Origin: an uncultured Sphingomonas sp.
Lineage (GTDB): Bacteria; Pseudomonadota; Alphaproteobacteria; Sphingomonadales; Sphingomonadaceae
Assembly (NCBI GenBank): GCA_913776255.1
Contig: CAJYLV010000002.1
Span: 1 to 40,573, forward strand
DNA length: 40,573 bases
Direction of reading: 5' to 3'
Shown here: positions 30,515 to 39,094 of the stretch, one piece after another
How positions within the stretch are numbered: the stretch's first letter is position 1
Layout: each line of letters opens with the position of its first letter
Program-made: the position numbers and the translations under genes
The notes under the pieces: generated by a model
What the model was told of the DNA's origin: nothing
The model's input: only the letters and a program-made list of their open reading frames with translations
The model's database searches: none

Positions 30515-32095
30515 TTACCGCGGCGACGCCTCGCGCTTGCCGTCGAGCCGACGCGCCACGCCCCAGGGGTTTGCATCCGCCAGCGCCTCGGGGAGCAGCG
30601 ACGCCGGCAGGTTCTGCAGGCTCACCGGGCGAAGGAAGCGGTAGATCGCCGCGGTCCCGACCGAGGTGGTGCGGCCGTCGCTCGTCGCCGGGAAGGGGCC
30701 GCCGTGCACCATCGCGTGGCTCACCTCGACCCCCGTCGGCCAGCCGTTGACCAGGATGCGGCCGACGCGGTCGGCGAGCACCGGGATCAGCGTCTTGGCC
30801 TCAGCCTCGTCCTCGGCGTCCAGGTGCAGCGTCGCGGTGAGCTGGCCCTCGAGGCTGGCGACGACCTGGCGCACCTCGTCCATGTCGCGGCAGGCCACCA
30901 CGATCGAGGACGAGCCGAATACCTCGTGCCCCAGCGCGCGATCGGCGAGGAAGCTCGCCGCCTCGGCGCGGAACAGCGCGCCGACCGCCTGGTTGACGCC
31001 CTCGCCGACCTTGCCGCGCGCCACCGTCGTCACCGCGCTGTGCCGTGCCAGCGCCTCGACGCCCTGCTCGAAGCTGGCGTGGATGCCGGGCGACAGCATC
31101 GTCGCCGGCGCGCTCTCGGCCAGCGCGCGACCGGCCGCGGCGACGAAGGCGTCGAGCGCCTCGCCCGCGATCGCGAGCACCAGGCCGGGGTTGGTGCAGA
31201 ACTGCCCCGCGCCCATCGTCAGCGACTGGACATAGGCCGGCGCCAGCGCCTCGCCGCGCGCCTCCAGCGCGTGCGGCATGATGACCACCGGGTTGATGCT
31301 CGACATCTCGGCAAAGACCGGGATCGGCTCGGCGCGGTTGGCCGCGATCTTCACCAGCGCGAGCCCGCCGCCGCGCGAGCCGGTGAAGCCGACCGCCTTG
31401 ATGCGGCGATCGGCGACCAGCGCCTCGCCGAGGCGGTTGGTCTCGCCGGGCAGATAGGAGAAGACGCCGGCCGGCAGTCCGGCCTTGTCGACCGCGGCAC
31501 GGATCGCGCGCGCGACCAGCTCGCCCGTGCCCGGGTGCGCCGGATGGCCCTTGACCACCACCGGGCAGCCTGCGGCGAGCGCGGAGGCGGTGTCGCCGCC
31601 GGCGACCGAGAAAGCGAGCGGGAAGTTGGAGGCGCCGAACACCGCCACCGGGCCGACCGCGACGTTCATGCGGCGCAGGTCGGGGCGCGGCAGCGGCTGG
31701 CGATCGGGCAGCGCGGGATCGATCGTGGCGTCGAGCCAGTCGCCCTGGCGCACCACCTGCGCGAACAGCTTGAGCTGGCCGACGGTGCGGCCGCGCTCGC
31801 CCTCGAGCCGCGCGCGCGGCAGCCCGCTCTCCTGCTGCGCGCGCTCGATCAGCTGGTCGCCGAGCGCGACGATCTCGTCGGCGATCGCCTCGAGGAAGGC
31901 AGCGCGGTCCTCGGGCGCGGTCGCGGCATAGGCCGGGAACGCCGCGGCGGCGAGCTCGCACGCGTCGGCGACCGCGTCGGAGCCGGCGGAGGAGAAGGTC
32001 GGGGTGAGGGGCGCGCCCTTGGCCGGGTCGACCGCGGTGAACCGCGCCTCGGCCTGGCGCAGCTCGGCACCGATCAGCATCGCTCCGTCGATCAT
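30515..32095 (-). CDS. Alpha-ketoglutarate semialdehyde dehydrogenase (aldehyde dehydrogenase family)
   Basis: A 526-residue NAD(P)+-dependent aldehyde dehydrogenase of the 2,5-dioxopentanoate (KGSADH) type. The family features are [47 protein letters not shown], a Gly-rich [10 protein letters not shown], the catalytic Glu in [11 protein letters not shown] and the catalytic Cys in GQFCTNPG, and the C-terminal [14 protein letters not shown]. In the Weimberg route it oxidises the last semialdehyde from D-xylose or L-arabinose to 2-oxoglutarate. It follows xylA by 258 bases containing REP-like palindromes and is ended by a terminator. GAGGA precedes the ATG. A more general role cannot be excluded. 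Confidence 0.9.
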   Translation of the reverse strand: MIDGAMLIGAELRQAEARFTAVDPAKGAPLTPTFSSAGSDAVADACELAAAAFPAYAATAPEDRAAFLEAIADEIVALGDQLIERAQQESGLPRARLEGERGRTVGQLKLFAQVVRQGDWLDATIDPALPDRQPLPRPDLRRMNVAVGPVAVFGASNFPLAFSVAGGDTASALAAGCPVVVKGHPAHPGTGELVARAIRAAVDKAGLPAGVFSYLPGETNRLGEALVADRRIKAVGFTGSRGGGLALVKIAANRAEPIPVFAEMSSINPVVIMPHALEARGEALAPAYVQSLTMGAGQFCTNPGLVLAIAGEALDAFVAAAGRALAESAPATMLSPGIHASFEQGVEALARHSAVTTVARGKVGEGVNQAVGALFRAEAASFLADRALGHEVFGSSSIVVACRDMDEVRQVVASLEGQLTATLHLDAEDEAEAKTLIPVLADRVGRILVNGWPTGVEVSHAMVHGGPFPATSDGRTTSVGTAAIYRFLRPVSLQNLPASLLPEALADANPWGVARRLDGKREASPR

Positions 32096-32195
32096 GCAAA
32101 TCCTCGGGTATGGGGAATTAGTCGGACATATTTAGGCGGCGGGGGGAGGGGGCGCAACCCTGGGAGGGGCGCCACGACCGTTCCCGCATACGCTT

Positions 32196-32290
32196 GTACC
32201 CCGGCGAACGCCGGGGCCCAGTTGGGGGAGGTAGGTGGGACCCACCACGGCTTTCCCGACTGGACCCCGGCTTTCGCCGGGGAACAGGTA
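32196..32290. repeat. Composite REP-like palindromes between xylA and the dehydrogenase gene
   Basis: CCCCGGCG-AA-CGCCGGGG at 32199-32216 and CCCCGGC-TTTC-GCCGGGG at 32265-32282 are two perfect hairpins. Between them is GGTGGG-A-CCCACC (32234-32246). Just outside each hairpin, CCAGT and ACTGG face each other, so the two units are in inverted orientation. This is the layout of dimeric repetitive extragenic palindromes. They may fold in the mRNA and set relative levels of xylA and the dehydrogenase. Confidence 0.8.
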
Positions 32291-32353
32291 GGTTTCGTCG
32301 GACGTCCCGTCACCACGGTGAGGCGGCGCGACTCACGCCGCCCCACCGTTCCC

Positions 32354-33664
32354 TCAGATGAAGCGGTTGAGCAGATTCTCGATCCGCTCCTGCTGACCCG
32401 AGCGCGGGCGCGGGTCGACGTTCTCGCGCTCGGCGAGGTCGGCGATCCCGGCGAGGTCGAGGCTCGACACCTGCTGCCCGAACGCATTGTCCCAGCCGGC
32501 GTAGCGGTCGCGCTTGATCGTATCGAGCCGGCCGTCCTCGATCAGCTTGGCCGCGTTGAGCAGCCCGCGCGCGACCGTGTCGATGCCGCCGACGTGGCCG
32601 TAGAACAGGTCGGCCGCGTCGATCGACTGGCGCCGCACCTTGGCGTCGAAGTTGAACCCGCCGGTGGTGAAGCCGCCCGCACGGATGATCTCGAGCATCG
32701 CCAGCGTCAGTTCCTCGACCGAGTTGGGGAATTGGTCGGTGTCCCAGCCGTTCTGCGGGTCGCCGCGATTGGCGTCGATCGAACCGAAGATGCCGAGCGC
32801 CGCGGCGGTGGCGATCTCGTGCTCGAAGGTGTGGCCGGCGAGCGTGGCGTGGTTCGCCTCGATGTTGACCTTGACCTCGTTCTCCAGCCCGTAGCGCTTG
32901 AGGAAGCCGTACACCGTGGCGGTGTCGAAGTCATACTGGTGCTTGGTCGGCTCGTGCGGCTTCGGCTCGATCAGAATCGTGCCGTCGAAGCCGATCTTGT
33001 GCTTGTGCTCGACGACGAGGCTCAGGAACCGCCCGAGATTGTCGAGCTCGCGCTTGAGATCGGTGTTGTGGAGCGACTCATAGCCTTCGCGACCGCCCCA
33101 CAGCACGTAGTTCTGGCCGCCGAGCCGATGCGTCGCCTCGAGCGCGTCGCGCACCTGCACCGCGCCGAAGGCGAACACCTCCGGATCGGGGTTGCTCGCG
33201 CCGCCGGCGGCGAAGCGCGGGTGGCTGAACAGGTTGGCGGTGCCCCACAGCAGCTTGCGGCCCGACGACGCCTGCAGCTTCTCGAGATGGTCGACCGCCT
33301 CGGCAAAGTAGCGGCGATGCTCGGCGACGCCGTGCGCGTCCGCCATCACGTCGACGTCGTGGAAGCAGTAATAGGGCACGTCGAGCTTGCTGAAGAAATC
33401 GAACGCCACCTCGCGCTTCTGCGCCGCGGCGGCGCTGTCGTTGGCGCCCGCGTGCCACGGGCGATTGAAGGTGCCGCCGCCGAACACGTCCGAGCCGGGC
33501 CAGCAGAAGGTGTGCCAGAAGCAGGCGGCGAAGCGGAGGTGGTCCTCCATGCGCTTGCCGAGCACGACCCGGTCCTTGTCGTAGAAGCGATAGGCGAGCT
33601 CGTTGTCGCTGTCGGGGCCCTCGTACTTGATCTGAGGGATGTCGGCGAAGAAGTCGGTGGCCAT
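32354..33664 (-). CDS. xylA: Xylose isomerase
   Basis: A 436-residue enzyme converting D-xylose to D-xylulose (E. coli XylA 440). It opens [48 protein letters not shown]. The catalytic His-Asp pair is seen in [10 protein letters not shown], and metal-binding motifs include [37 protein letters not shown] and [10 protein letters not shown] perfect AAGGAG site precedes the ATG. It follows xylulokinase by 36 bases in one operon. Confidence 0.98.
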   Translation of the reverse strand: MATDFFADIPQIKYEGPDSDNELAYRFYDKDRVVLGKRMEDHLRFAACFWHTFCWPGSDVFGGGTFNRPWHAGANDSAAAAQKREVAFDFFSKLDVPYYCFHDVDVMADAHGVAEHRRYFAEAVDHLEKLQASSGRKLLWGTANLFSHPRFAAGGASNPDPEVFAFGAVQVRDALEATHRLGGQNYVLWGGREGYESLHNTDLKRELDNLGRFLSLVVEHKHKIGFDGTILIEPKPHEPTKHQYDFDTATVYGFLKRYGLENEVKVNIEANHATLAGHTFEHEIATAAALGIFGSIDANRGDPQNGWDTDQFPNSVEELTLAMLEIIRAGGFTTGGFNFDAKVRRQSIDAADLFYGHVGGIDTVARGLLNAAKLIEDGRLDTIKRDRYAGWDNAFGQQVSSLDLAGIADLAERENVDPRPRSGQQERIENLLNRFI

Positions 33665-33700
33665 GCAGGCGCTCCTTGGCGTGGTGGTACGTGGGAAGGA

Positions 33701-35149
33701 TCAGGCCGCGTGCGGCGCGATGCGGGGATAGGCGTCGCGGAAGGCGGCGCGCTTGGGGGCGAGCCGGTCGACCAGCGCGGGGTCGGGCGCGACGACGTGG
33801 CTGACGGGCGGGGCGACGCAGACCTCGGCCGGCGTGCCGCCGTCGACCGCGAGCTGTGCCAGCCGCGCCGCGCCCATGGCCGGGCCGACCTCGCCGCCCT
33901 TGAGATAGGCGAGCTCGACCTCGAGCGCGGCGGCGAGCGTCTCGCCCCAGTAGCGCGAGCGCGCGCCGCCGCCGATCACCGACAGCCGCTCGACCGCGGT
34001 GCCCGACTCACGCAGCACGCGCACGCCGTCGGCCAGCGCGAAGGCGACGCCCTCGAGCACCGCCTGGGCGAGCCGCTCGGGCGTGGTGTCATGGTCGAGC
34101 CGCAGGAAGCCGCCGCGCACCTGCGCGTCATTGTGCGGGGTGCGCTCGCCCGAGAGATAGGGGAGGAACAGCTCGGGGCCGTTGCCGACGCCTGCCGCTT
34201 CCGCGCGCGCGAACAGCTCGGCCGCGCCCGCCGCGCCGATCAGCCGCGCCGCCCAGTCGACACACACCGCGGCGGAGAGATGCACCGCCATCTGGTGCCA
34301 GAGGTTCGGCAGGCAGTGGCAGAAGGCGTGGACCGCCGCGGCCGGGTTGGCGCGCAGCTCGGCGGTGGCGACGAAGATCACGCCCGAGGTCTCGAGCGAC
34401 AGCAGGGCGTCGCCGTCCTTGACCACGCCGACGCCCGCCGCACCCGCGGCATTGTCGCCGCCGCCGCCCGCGACCGGCACCTGGTCCATGCCCCAGCGCT
34501 CGGCGATCTCGGCGCGCAGCGTGCCCGCGACGTCGCTGCCCTCGACGGCGCGTGGCATCTGCTCGCGGCTGAGCCCGGTCGCGGCGAGCAGATCGTCGCT
34601 CCAGTCGCGCTTCGCCACGTCGAGCCACAAAGTACCGGCGGCGTCGGACACGTCGCTCGCCTTCTCGCCGGTCATGCGCAGCCGGACATGGTCCTTGGGC
34701 AGCAGCACGGTGCGGATCGCGGCGAACACCTCGGGCTCGTGGTGCGCGACCCAGAGCAGCTTGGGCGCGGTGAAGCCGGGCATGGCGAGATTGGCGGCGA
34801 CCCGGTGCAGCTCGGGCGCCCTGGCTTCCAGCTCGGCGCACTCGGCGAAGGAGCGGCCGTCATTCCACAGGATCGCGGGACGCAGCGGGCGGTCGTCGGC
34901 GCCGAGCAGGGTCGCGCCGTGCATCTGGCCGGCGAGACCGATGCCGCGCACCGAGCGGCGCACCTCGGCGGGCAGCGCACGCACCGCCGCCTCGGTCGCC
35001 TGCCACCACGCTTCCGGGTCCTGCTCGGACCAGAGCGGATGCGGGCGCTGCACGGTGAGCGCGGCGGTGCCCTGCGCGACGATCGCGCCCGCGGGGTCGA
35101 TGACGACCGCCTTCACGCCCGAGGTGCCGATGTCGATGCCGAGGAACAT
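33701..35149 (-). CDS. xylB: Xylulokinase
   Basis: A 482-residue FGGY-family kinase. The N-terminal MFLGIDIGTSGVKAVVID is the phosphate-binding motif; GLAGQMHGATLLG (xylulose-contact), WNDGRS and the C-terminal GGGARSRYWGETLAAALEVE (FGGY signature region) support xylulokinase. It phosphorylates D-xylulose to enter the pentose phosphate pathway. The ATG at 35149 is chosen; an upstream in-frame ATG lies inside the REP-like palindrome and adds 25 residues encoded by that repeat. Confidence 0.96.
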   Translation of the reverse strand: MFLGIDIGTSGVKAVVIDPAGAIVAQGTAALTVQRPHPLWSEQDPEAWWQATEAAVRALPAEVRRSVRGIGLAGQMHGATLLGADDRPLRPAILWNDGRSFAECAELEARAPELHRVAANLAMPGFTAPKLLWVAHHEPEVFAAIRTVLLPKDHVRLRMTGEKASDVSDAAGTLWLDVAKRDWSDDLLAATGLSREQMPRAVEGSDVAGTLRAEIAERWGMDQVPVAGGGGDNAAGAAGVGVVKDGDALLSLETSGVIFVATAELRANPAAAVHAFCHCLPNLWHQMAVHLSAAVCVDWAARLIGAAGAAELFARAEAAGVGNGPELFLPYLSGERTPHNDAQVRGGFLRLDHDTTPERLAQAVLEGVAFALADGVRVLRESGTAVERLSVIGGGARSRYWGETLAAALEVELAYLKGGEVGPAMGAARLAQLAVDGGTPAEVCVAPPVSHVVAPDPALVDRLAPKRAAFRDAYPRIAPHAA

Positions 35150-35170
35150 GGTCAGGATCTCTACTTCTTC

Positions 35171-35257
35171 GTCATCCCGGCGAAGGCCGGGATCCAGAGG
35201 CGGGTCGAAAATGAGATGCGGCAACGGCCCGCACCTGGGCCCCCGCCTGCGCCGGGG
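35171..35257. repeat. REP-like palindromes between the GH43 gene and xylB
   Basis: CCCGGC-GAAG-GCCGGG (35176-35191) stands in the typical frame GTCAT...ATCCAG. A second unit follows at 35241-35257 (CCCC...GGGG with an imperfect stem), in inverted order. The repeat fills most of the 139-base gap and overlaps the upstream in-frame extension of xylB. Confidence 0.7.
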
Positions 35258-35288
35258 CGACGGCAGGGGTGATACGCGCCGCCGCGCC

Positions 35289-36449
35289 TCACTTCACGAA
35301 CGGGTCGATCGTCGGGATCGTGCCGTCCGGGTTGAACTTCAGCTCGGTCATCTTGACGTTGCGGAGGTGGTTCTTCCCCGACAGCTGGGTGTCGGCGTAG
35401 AACAGCCACCACTTGCCCTTCCACTCGACGATCGAGTGGTGCGACGTCCAGCCCTGCACCGGCTTGAGGATATGGCCCTTGTAAGTGAACGGCCCGTATG
35501 GCGTCTTGCCGATCGCGTAGTTCAGGAAGTGCGTGTCGCCGGTCGAGTAAGTATAGTAATACTGCCCGCCGCGTTTGAAGACCCACGAGGCCTCGAAGAA
35601 GCGCTTATCATGGTCGCCGCCGAGCACGGGCTTGCCCTTCTCGTCGAGGATCACCGCGTCGCGAGGAGTCTCGGCGAAGCTCTTCATGTCGGCGTTGAGC
35701 TTGGCGACCTTGCCCGAGAGCGCCGGCTGGTCGTCCTGCTTGAGGTCGGTGTCGCTGCCGTTGGGATCGTATTTGCCGTCCTTCCAGCGCTGGAGCTGGC
35801 CGCCCCAGATGCCGCCGAAAAACATGTACGAGGTGCCGTCGGCGTCGGTGAACACCGCCGGGTCCATCGAGTAGCTGCCCTTGATCGCCTCGGGCTCGGC
35901 CTTGAACGGGCCCATCGGGTTGTTCGAGGTCGCGACGCCGATGCGGAAAGCGCCGAGGCCGTTGCGGTCCTTGGTGCGGTCGCGCGCCGGGAAGTAGAGG
36001 TAATAGGTCCCGTTCTTGAAGGCCGCGTCGGGCGCCCACATCTGCTGCGACGCCCAGGGCACGTCCTTCACGTCGAGCGCGACCGGCCCGACCGTGACCT
36101 TGCCGCCGGGCTCGTCGAGCCGGAGCACGCGATAGTCGCGCATGGCATATTGGTTGCCGAGATCGTCGTCCTTGGTCTCAGTCGGGATGTCGTGGCTCGG
36201 ATAGACGTAGAGCTTGCCGTCGCCCCAGACGTGCGCCGAGGGATCGGCGGTGTAGATGTCGCGCACCAGCGGCTGCGACAGGTACGAGCGGCCGTCCGGC
36301 GCGTGCTCCTGGTCCCAGCCGGCGGTCTGCGCGGTCGCGTTGTTGCCCGCGGCGGCGGAGCTGCTCTCCTGCGAAGAGCAGGCGATCAGCGGCAGCGGCG
36401 CGAACGCGGCGAGCAGGAGCCGGCGGGCGGTGGATCGGGACGGGCGCAT
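35289..36449 (-). CDS. GH43-family glycoside hydrolase lipoprotein (xylosidase/arabinosidase type)
   Basis: A 386-residue protein with the signal MRPSRSTARRLLLAAFAPLPLIAC; the LIAC lipobox predicts a lipoprotein. A low-complexity Ser/Ala linker leads to a five-blade beta-propeller. Catalytic candidates are the Asp in YTADPSAHVWGDGKLYVYPSHD (base), the Asp in GSYSMDPAVFTDADGTSYMFFGG and the Glu in KRFFEASWVFKRGGQYYYTYS (acid). GWTSHHSIVEWKGKWWLFY is also typical. It would cleave arabinosyl or xylosyl ends from oligosaccharides in the periplasm, feeding xylA/xylB. AGGAG precedes the ATG. Its upstream region has a xyl-box-like site. Confidence 0.92.
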   Translation of the reverse strand: MRPSRSTARRLLLAAFAPLPLIACSSQESSSAAAGNNATAQTAGWDQEHAPDGRSYLSQPLVRDIYTADPSAHVWGDGKLYVYPSHDIPTETKDDDLGNQYAMRDYRVLRLDEPGGKVTVGPVALDVKDVPWASQQMWAPDAAFKNGTYYLYFPARDRTKDRNGLGAFRIGVATSNNPMGPFKAEPEAIKGSYSMDPAVFTDADGTSYMFFGGIWGGQLQRWKDGKYDPNGSDTDLKQDDQPALSGKVAKLNADMKSFAETPRDAVILDEKGKPVLGGDHDKRFFEASWVFKRGGQYYYTYSTGDTHFLNYAIGKTPYGPFTYKGHILKPVQGWTSHHSIVEWKGKWWLFYADTQLSGKNHLRNVKMTELKFNPDGTIPTIDPFVK

Positions 36450-36501
36450 TCGGGCGTACTCCTCTCGGTTCGCAGCGGATCTTCGCCCGCATCTGCGGTA
36501 G

Positions 36502-36515
36502 AGTTAGCGCTACCA
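36502..36515 (-). promoter_or_regulatory. xyl-box-like operator upstream of the GH43-xylB-xylA genes
   Basis: On the minus strand the site reads TGGTAGCGCTAACT. The Xanthomonas xyl-box, bound by the LacI-family repressor XylR, is TGGTAGCGCTAACA as I recall it, so 13 of 14 bases agree. It is centred on TAGCGCTA and lies 53 bases before the GH43 start. No LacI-type gene lies in the window. The genes downstream are exactly those a xylose regulator would control. Confidence 0.75.
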
Positions 36516-36561
36516 TGCGACGTGCGCAACAGCTTTGATCGTGCGACCGCGCGACGTTCGA

Positions 36562-37809
36562 TCAGGCGCCGGGCGCCGCCCGCGCGGCGCGCGCCGTGGC
36601 ACCGAGCAGCAGCACGATCCAGCTGAGCGCGAGCAGGTACGACACCGCGGCAAACAGCAGCAGCGGGAGGTAGCCGAGCCCCGCCGCGAGCACCACACCC
36701 GCCACCTTGGAGATCACCACGCCGCCGACATTGCCGCTGAACGATCCGAAGGCGGTGACCTGCCCGACCTTCTGCTGCGGCACGATGTCGGCGATCAGCG
36801 CGAAGAGGTTGGTCGAGAAGGCCTGGTGCCCCGCCAGCGCGAGTGCCATCAGCGCCACCGCGGCGGGGTAGCGCGCGGTCGCCAGCGCGAGCGGCACCGG
36901 CAGCACGCAGAGCGCCGCCGCCAGCATCACGCCGCGCCGCACCGTCCAGGCGCGATGCCCGAGCGCGAGCAGCCGGGTCGCCACGCCGCCGCCGAGGAGC
37001 GAGCCGAGCGCGGCGCCGCCATAGGCCAGCGCCAGCGGCACGCCGAGCTCGACTCCGCTCAGCCCGAAGCGGCGGTGGAAGAAATCGGGCAACCAGAACA
37101 GCAGCAGCCACCAAGTCGCGTCGGACAGCAGCTTGGCGCCAGCGACCGCCCAGGTGCGTCGCTCGCGCAGGATCGGGCCATAGTCGACCGGCGCGGACGC
37201 GACCGGCGCCGCGGCGGGCGAGTCGAGCCGCAGCCCGCGCGTGGCGGCGAGCCAGGCCAGCGACCAGCCGAGCCCGATCACGCCCGCCGCGGCGAAGGTG
37301 CCGCGCCAGCCGAGCAGCAGCGCCGCGGCCGGGATCGCGAGCGGCGCCAGGATCGCGCCGAGGCTGCTCGCCGCGTTGCTGACGCCGAAGCCGGCCGAGC
37401 GCCACGCCGGCGGCAGCACCGCGGCGACCGTCTTTGTGGCGGTAGGAGTGCCCATCGCCTCGGTGGCGCCGAGCGTGACGCGGACCAGCACGAACTCGAT
37501 CGTGGTCCGCGCCCAGCCGTGCAGCAGGGCGGCGACGCTCCACGCCGCGACGCCGACAGGATTGGCCCATTTCACCCCGAGCTTGTCCGCGATCCAGCCG
37601 GTGACGAGGAAGCCGCCCGCGGCGCCGGCCTGGAACCAGGCCGCGAGCGTGCCGTAATCGTCGTCGCTCCAATGGAGGTCGGCGGCGATCTGCGGCTTGA
37701 GCACCGCGATGATCTGGCGGTCGACGAGGTTGAGCACGCCCGCAGTGATCACGAGCGCGAAGAGCAAAGCGCGGCGGGCGGGGCCGAGATCGGCGAGGCT
37801 GCGGCTCAC
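36562..37809 (-). CDS. MFS transporter, hexuronate/sugar-acid type
   Basis: A 415-residue permease with about 12 hydrophobic segments. LFALVITAGVLNLVDRQIIAVLKPQIAADLHWSDDDYGTLAAWFQAGAAGGFLVTGWIADKLGVKW resembles the anion:cation symporter (ExuT/GudP) group, with the DR-x-I and GWIADKLG motifs; the second half has NLFALIADIVPQQKVGQVTAFGSFSGNVGG. It likely imports aldonates or uronates released from plant polysaccharide. The GTG at 37809 is preferred; an earlier in-frame ATG at 37866 would draw 19 residues from the adjacent palindrome. It precedes the GH43 gene by 112 bases. Confidence 0.88.
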   Translation of the reverse strand: MSRSLADLGPARRALLFALVITAGVLNLVDRQIIAVLKPQIAADLHWSDDDYGTLAAWFQAGAAGGFLVTGWIADKLGVKWANPVGVAAWSVAALLHGWARTTIEFVLVRVTLGATEAMGTPTATKTVAAVLPPAWRSAGFGVSNAASSLGAILAPLAIPAAALLLGWRGTFAAAGVIGLGWSLAWLAATRGLRLDSPAAAPVASAPVDYGPILRERRTWAVAGAKLLSDATWWLLLFWLPDFFHRRFGLSGVELGVPLALAYGGAALGSLLGGGVATRLLALGHRAWTVRRGVMLAAALCVLPVPLALATARYPAAVALMALALAGHQAFSTNLFALIADIVPQQKVGQVTAFGSFSGNVGGVVISKVAGVVLAAGLGYLPLLLFAAVSYLLALSWIVLLLGATARAARAAPGA

Positions 37810-37841
37810 TTGGCCCGGGCCGGTACGATCGCCGCCCTCCT

Positions 37842-37937
37842 CGTCACCCCGGACTTGTTCTGGCATCTACCCGCCCATGCGCTCCACGATCGCTGAGCTC
37901 GAGGCAGGGTGGATCCCGGAACAAGTCCGGGATGACG
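37842..37937. repeat. Large REP-like inverted repeat before the MFS gene
   Basis: The arm CGTCACCCCGGACTTGTTC (37842-37860) recurs as its near-exact complement at 37916-37937, leaving about 55 bases between. CGTCATCCCGGACTTGTTC-type sequences are common intergenic repeats in sphingomonads. The structure lies between the monooxygenase stop and the transporter start on the same transcript. Confidence 0.8.
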
Positions 37938-38029
37938 GAGAAGCCTCGGAGACCGGAGCGGGAGGGGAGGACGGGGCCAAGGCGCCCATTCCGCCACTCC
38001 CCGCGCCCGCGCTCCTTGCCGCACCGTCC

Positions 38030-39094
38030 TCACCGAGCCAGTGGCGCGTGGTCGAGCCGCGGCAGCACGTGGCGCGCGAACAAATCGGCCTCGGCGGCGT
38101 GCGGGTAGCCCGAGAGGATGAAGGCGTCGATCCCCTCGGCGCGATAGGCTTCCAGCTTGGCGAGCACCTGGTCGGGGTCGCCGACGATCGCGGCGCCGCA
38201 GCCCGAGCGCGCGCGCCCGATCCCGGTCCAGAGGTTAGCCTCGGCGTAGCCGTCGTCGCTACCCTCGCGCAGCTCGGCCTGACGGCGCACGCCGGCGGAT
38301 TGCGAGTCGAGCGAGCGCGCGCGGATTGCCGCGCCCGTGGCGTCGTCGAGTCGCGACAGCAGCCGGTCCGCGGCGTCGCGCGCCTCGGCCTCGCTCTCGC
38401 GCACCACGACATGGACGCGGTAGCCGAAGCGCAGCGTCCGTCCCTTCGCCGCGGCGCGCGCGCGCAGGTCGGCGACGATGCCGCGCACGCCCTCGATCGT
38501 GTCGGGCCACATCAGATAGACGTCGGCCTGCTCGGCCGCGGCGTCGCGCGCCGCCTCCGACAGCCCGCCGAAATAGAGCAAGGGGCAGCGCCCCAGCGTG
38601 GTGGTGATGTCGGGCGGGTCGAGCTTCAGCTGCCAGAACTCGCCCTGGTGGTCGAGCGACTTGCCGTCCAGCAGCGTGCGCAGGATGTGCATCGCCTCGA
38701 CGGTACGGCGGTAGCGCGGCGCGCTCGCCAGCGTCTCGCCGGGCAGGTCGCTCGAGATGATGTTCACGGTGAGCCGGCCGCCCAACATGCGATCGATCGT
38801 CGCGATCTGGCGCGCGAGCTGCGGCGGCCAGCTCTCACCGACACGCACCGCCATCAGCAGCCACAGCCGGCGCAGCAGCGGTGCGATGCCCGCGGCGAAG
38901 GCGGTGGTGTCGATCCCGAGCGTGTAGCCCGAGGGCAGCAGGATATTGTCGAACCCGCCGCTCTCCGCCTGGAGCGCGATGTCGCGGCAATGTTCCCACG
39001 ACGAGCGCAGCCGCTCGTCGGGAACGCCGAGAAACTCATAGTCGTCGTCGCATAGGGCCGAGAACCAGCTCACCTCGCAGGGCGCGCGCGTCAT
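38030..39094 (-). CDS. LLM-class flavin-dependent monooxygenase (SsuD-like)
   Basis: A 354-residue protein of the bacterial luciferase-like fold, closest by pattern to alkanesulfonate monooxygenase: VSWFSALCDDDYEFLG opening, LPSGYTLGIDTTAFAAGIAPLLRRLWLLMAVRVGE, RQIATIDRMLGGRLTVNIISSD, CPLLYFGGLSEAARDAAAEQADVYLMW and FGYRVHVVVRESEAEA. It uses reduced FMN and oxygen to cleave carbon-sulfur bonds or oxidise a related substrate; no ssu transport genes or flavin reductase are near, so the substrate is open. GGGGGAG precedes the ATG, which overlaps the reductase stop by four bases (coupled). Confidence 0.9.
   Translation of the reverse strand: MTRAPCEVSWFSALCDDDYEFLGVPDERLRSSWEHCRDIALQAESGGFDNILLPSGYTLGIDTTAFAAGIAPLLRRLWLLMAVRVGESWPPQLARQIATIDRMLGGRLTVNIISSDLPGETLASAPRYRRTVEAMHILRTLLDGKSLDHQGEFWQLKLDPPDITTTLGRCPLLYFGGLSEAARDAAAEQADVYLMWPDTIEGVRGIVADLRARAAAKGRTLRFGYRVHVVVRESEAEARDAADRLLSRLDDATGAAIRARSLDSQSAGVRRQAELREGSDDGYAEANLWTGIGRARSGCGAAIVGDPDQVLAKLEAYRAEGIDAFILSGYPHAAEADLFARHVLPRLDHAPLAR

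Noticed and set aside
30227..35272. A 1681-codon open frame on the plus strand opposite the dehydrogenase, xylA and xylB genes
   Set aside because: It is the antisense shadow of GC-rich codons; its product is Arg/Ala/Gly-rich with no family features, while the minus-strand genes are unmistakable.
37810..37866. Longer N-terminus for the MFS transporter from the ATG at 37866
   Set aside because: The added residues are encoded by a REP-like palindrome and lack transporter features; the GTG at 37809 precedes the natural sequence.
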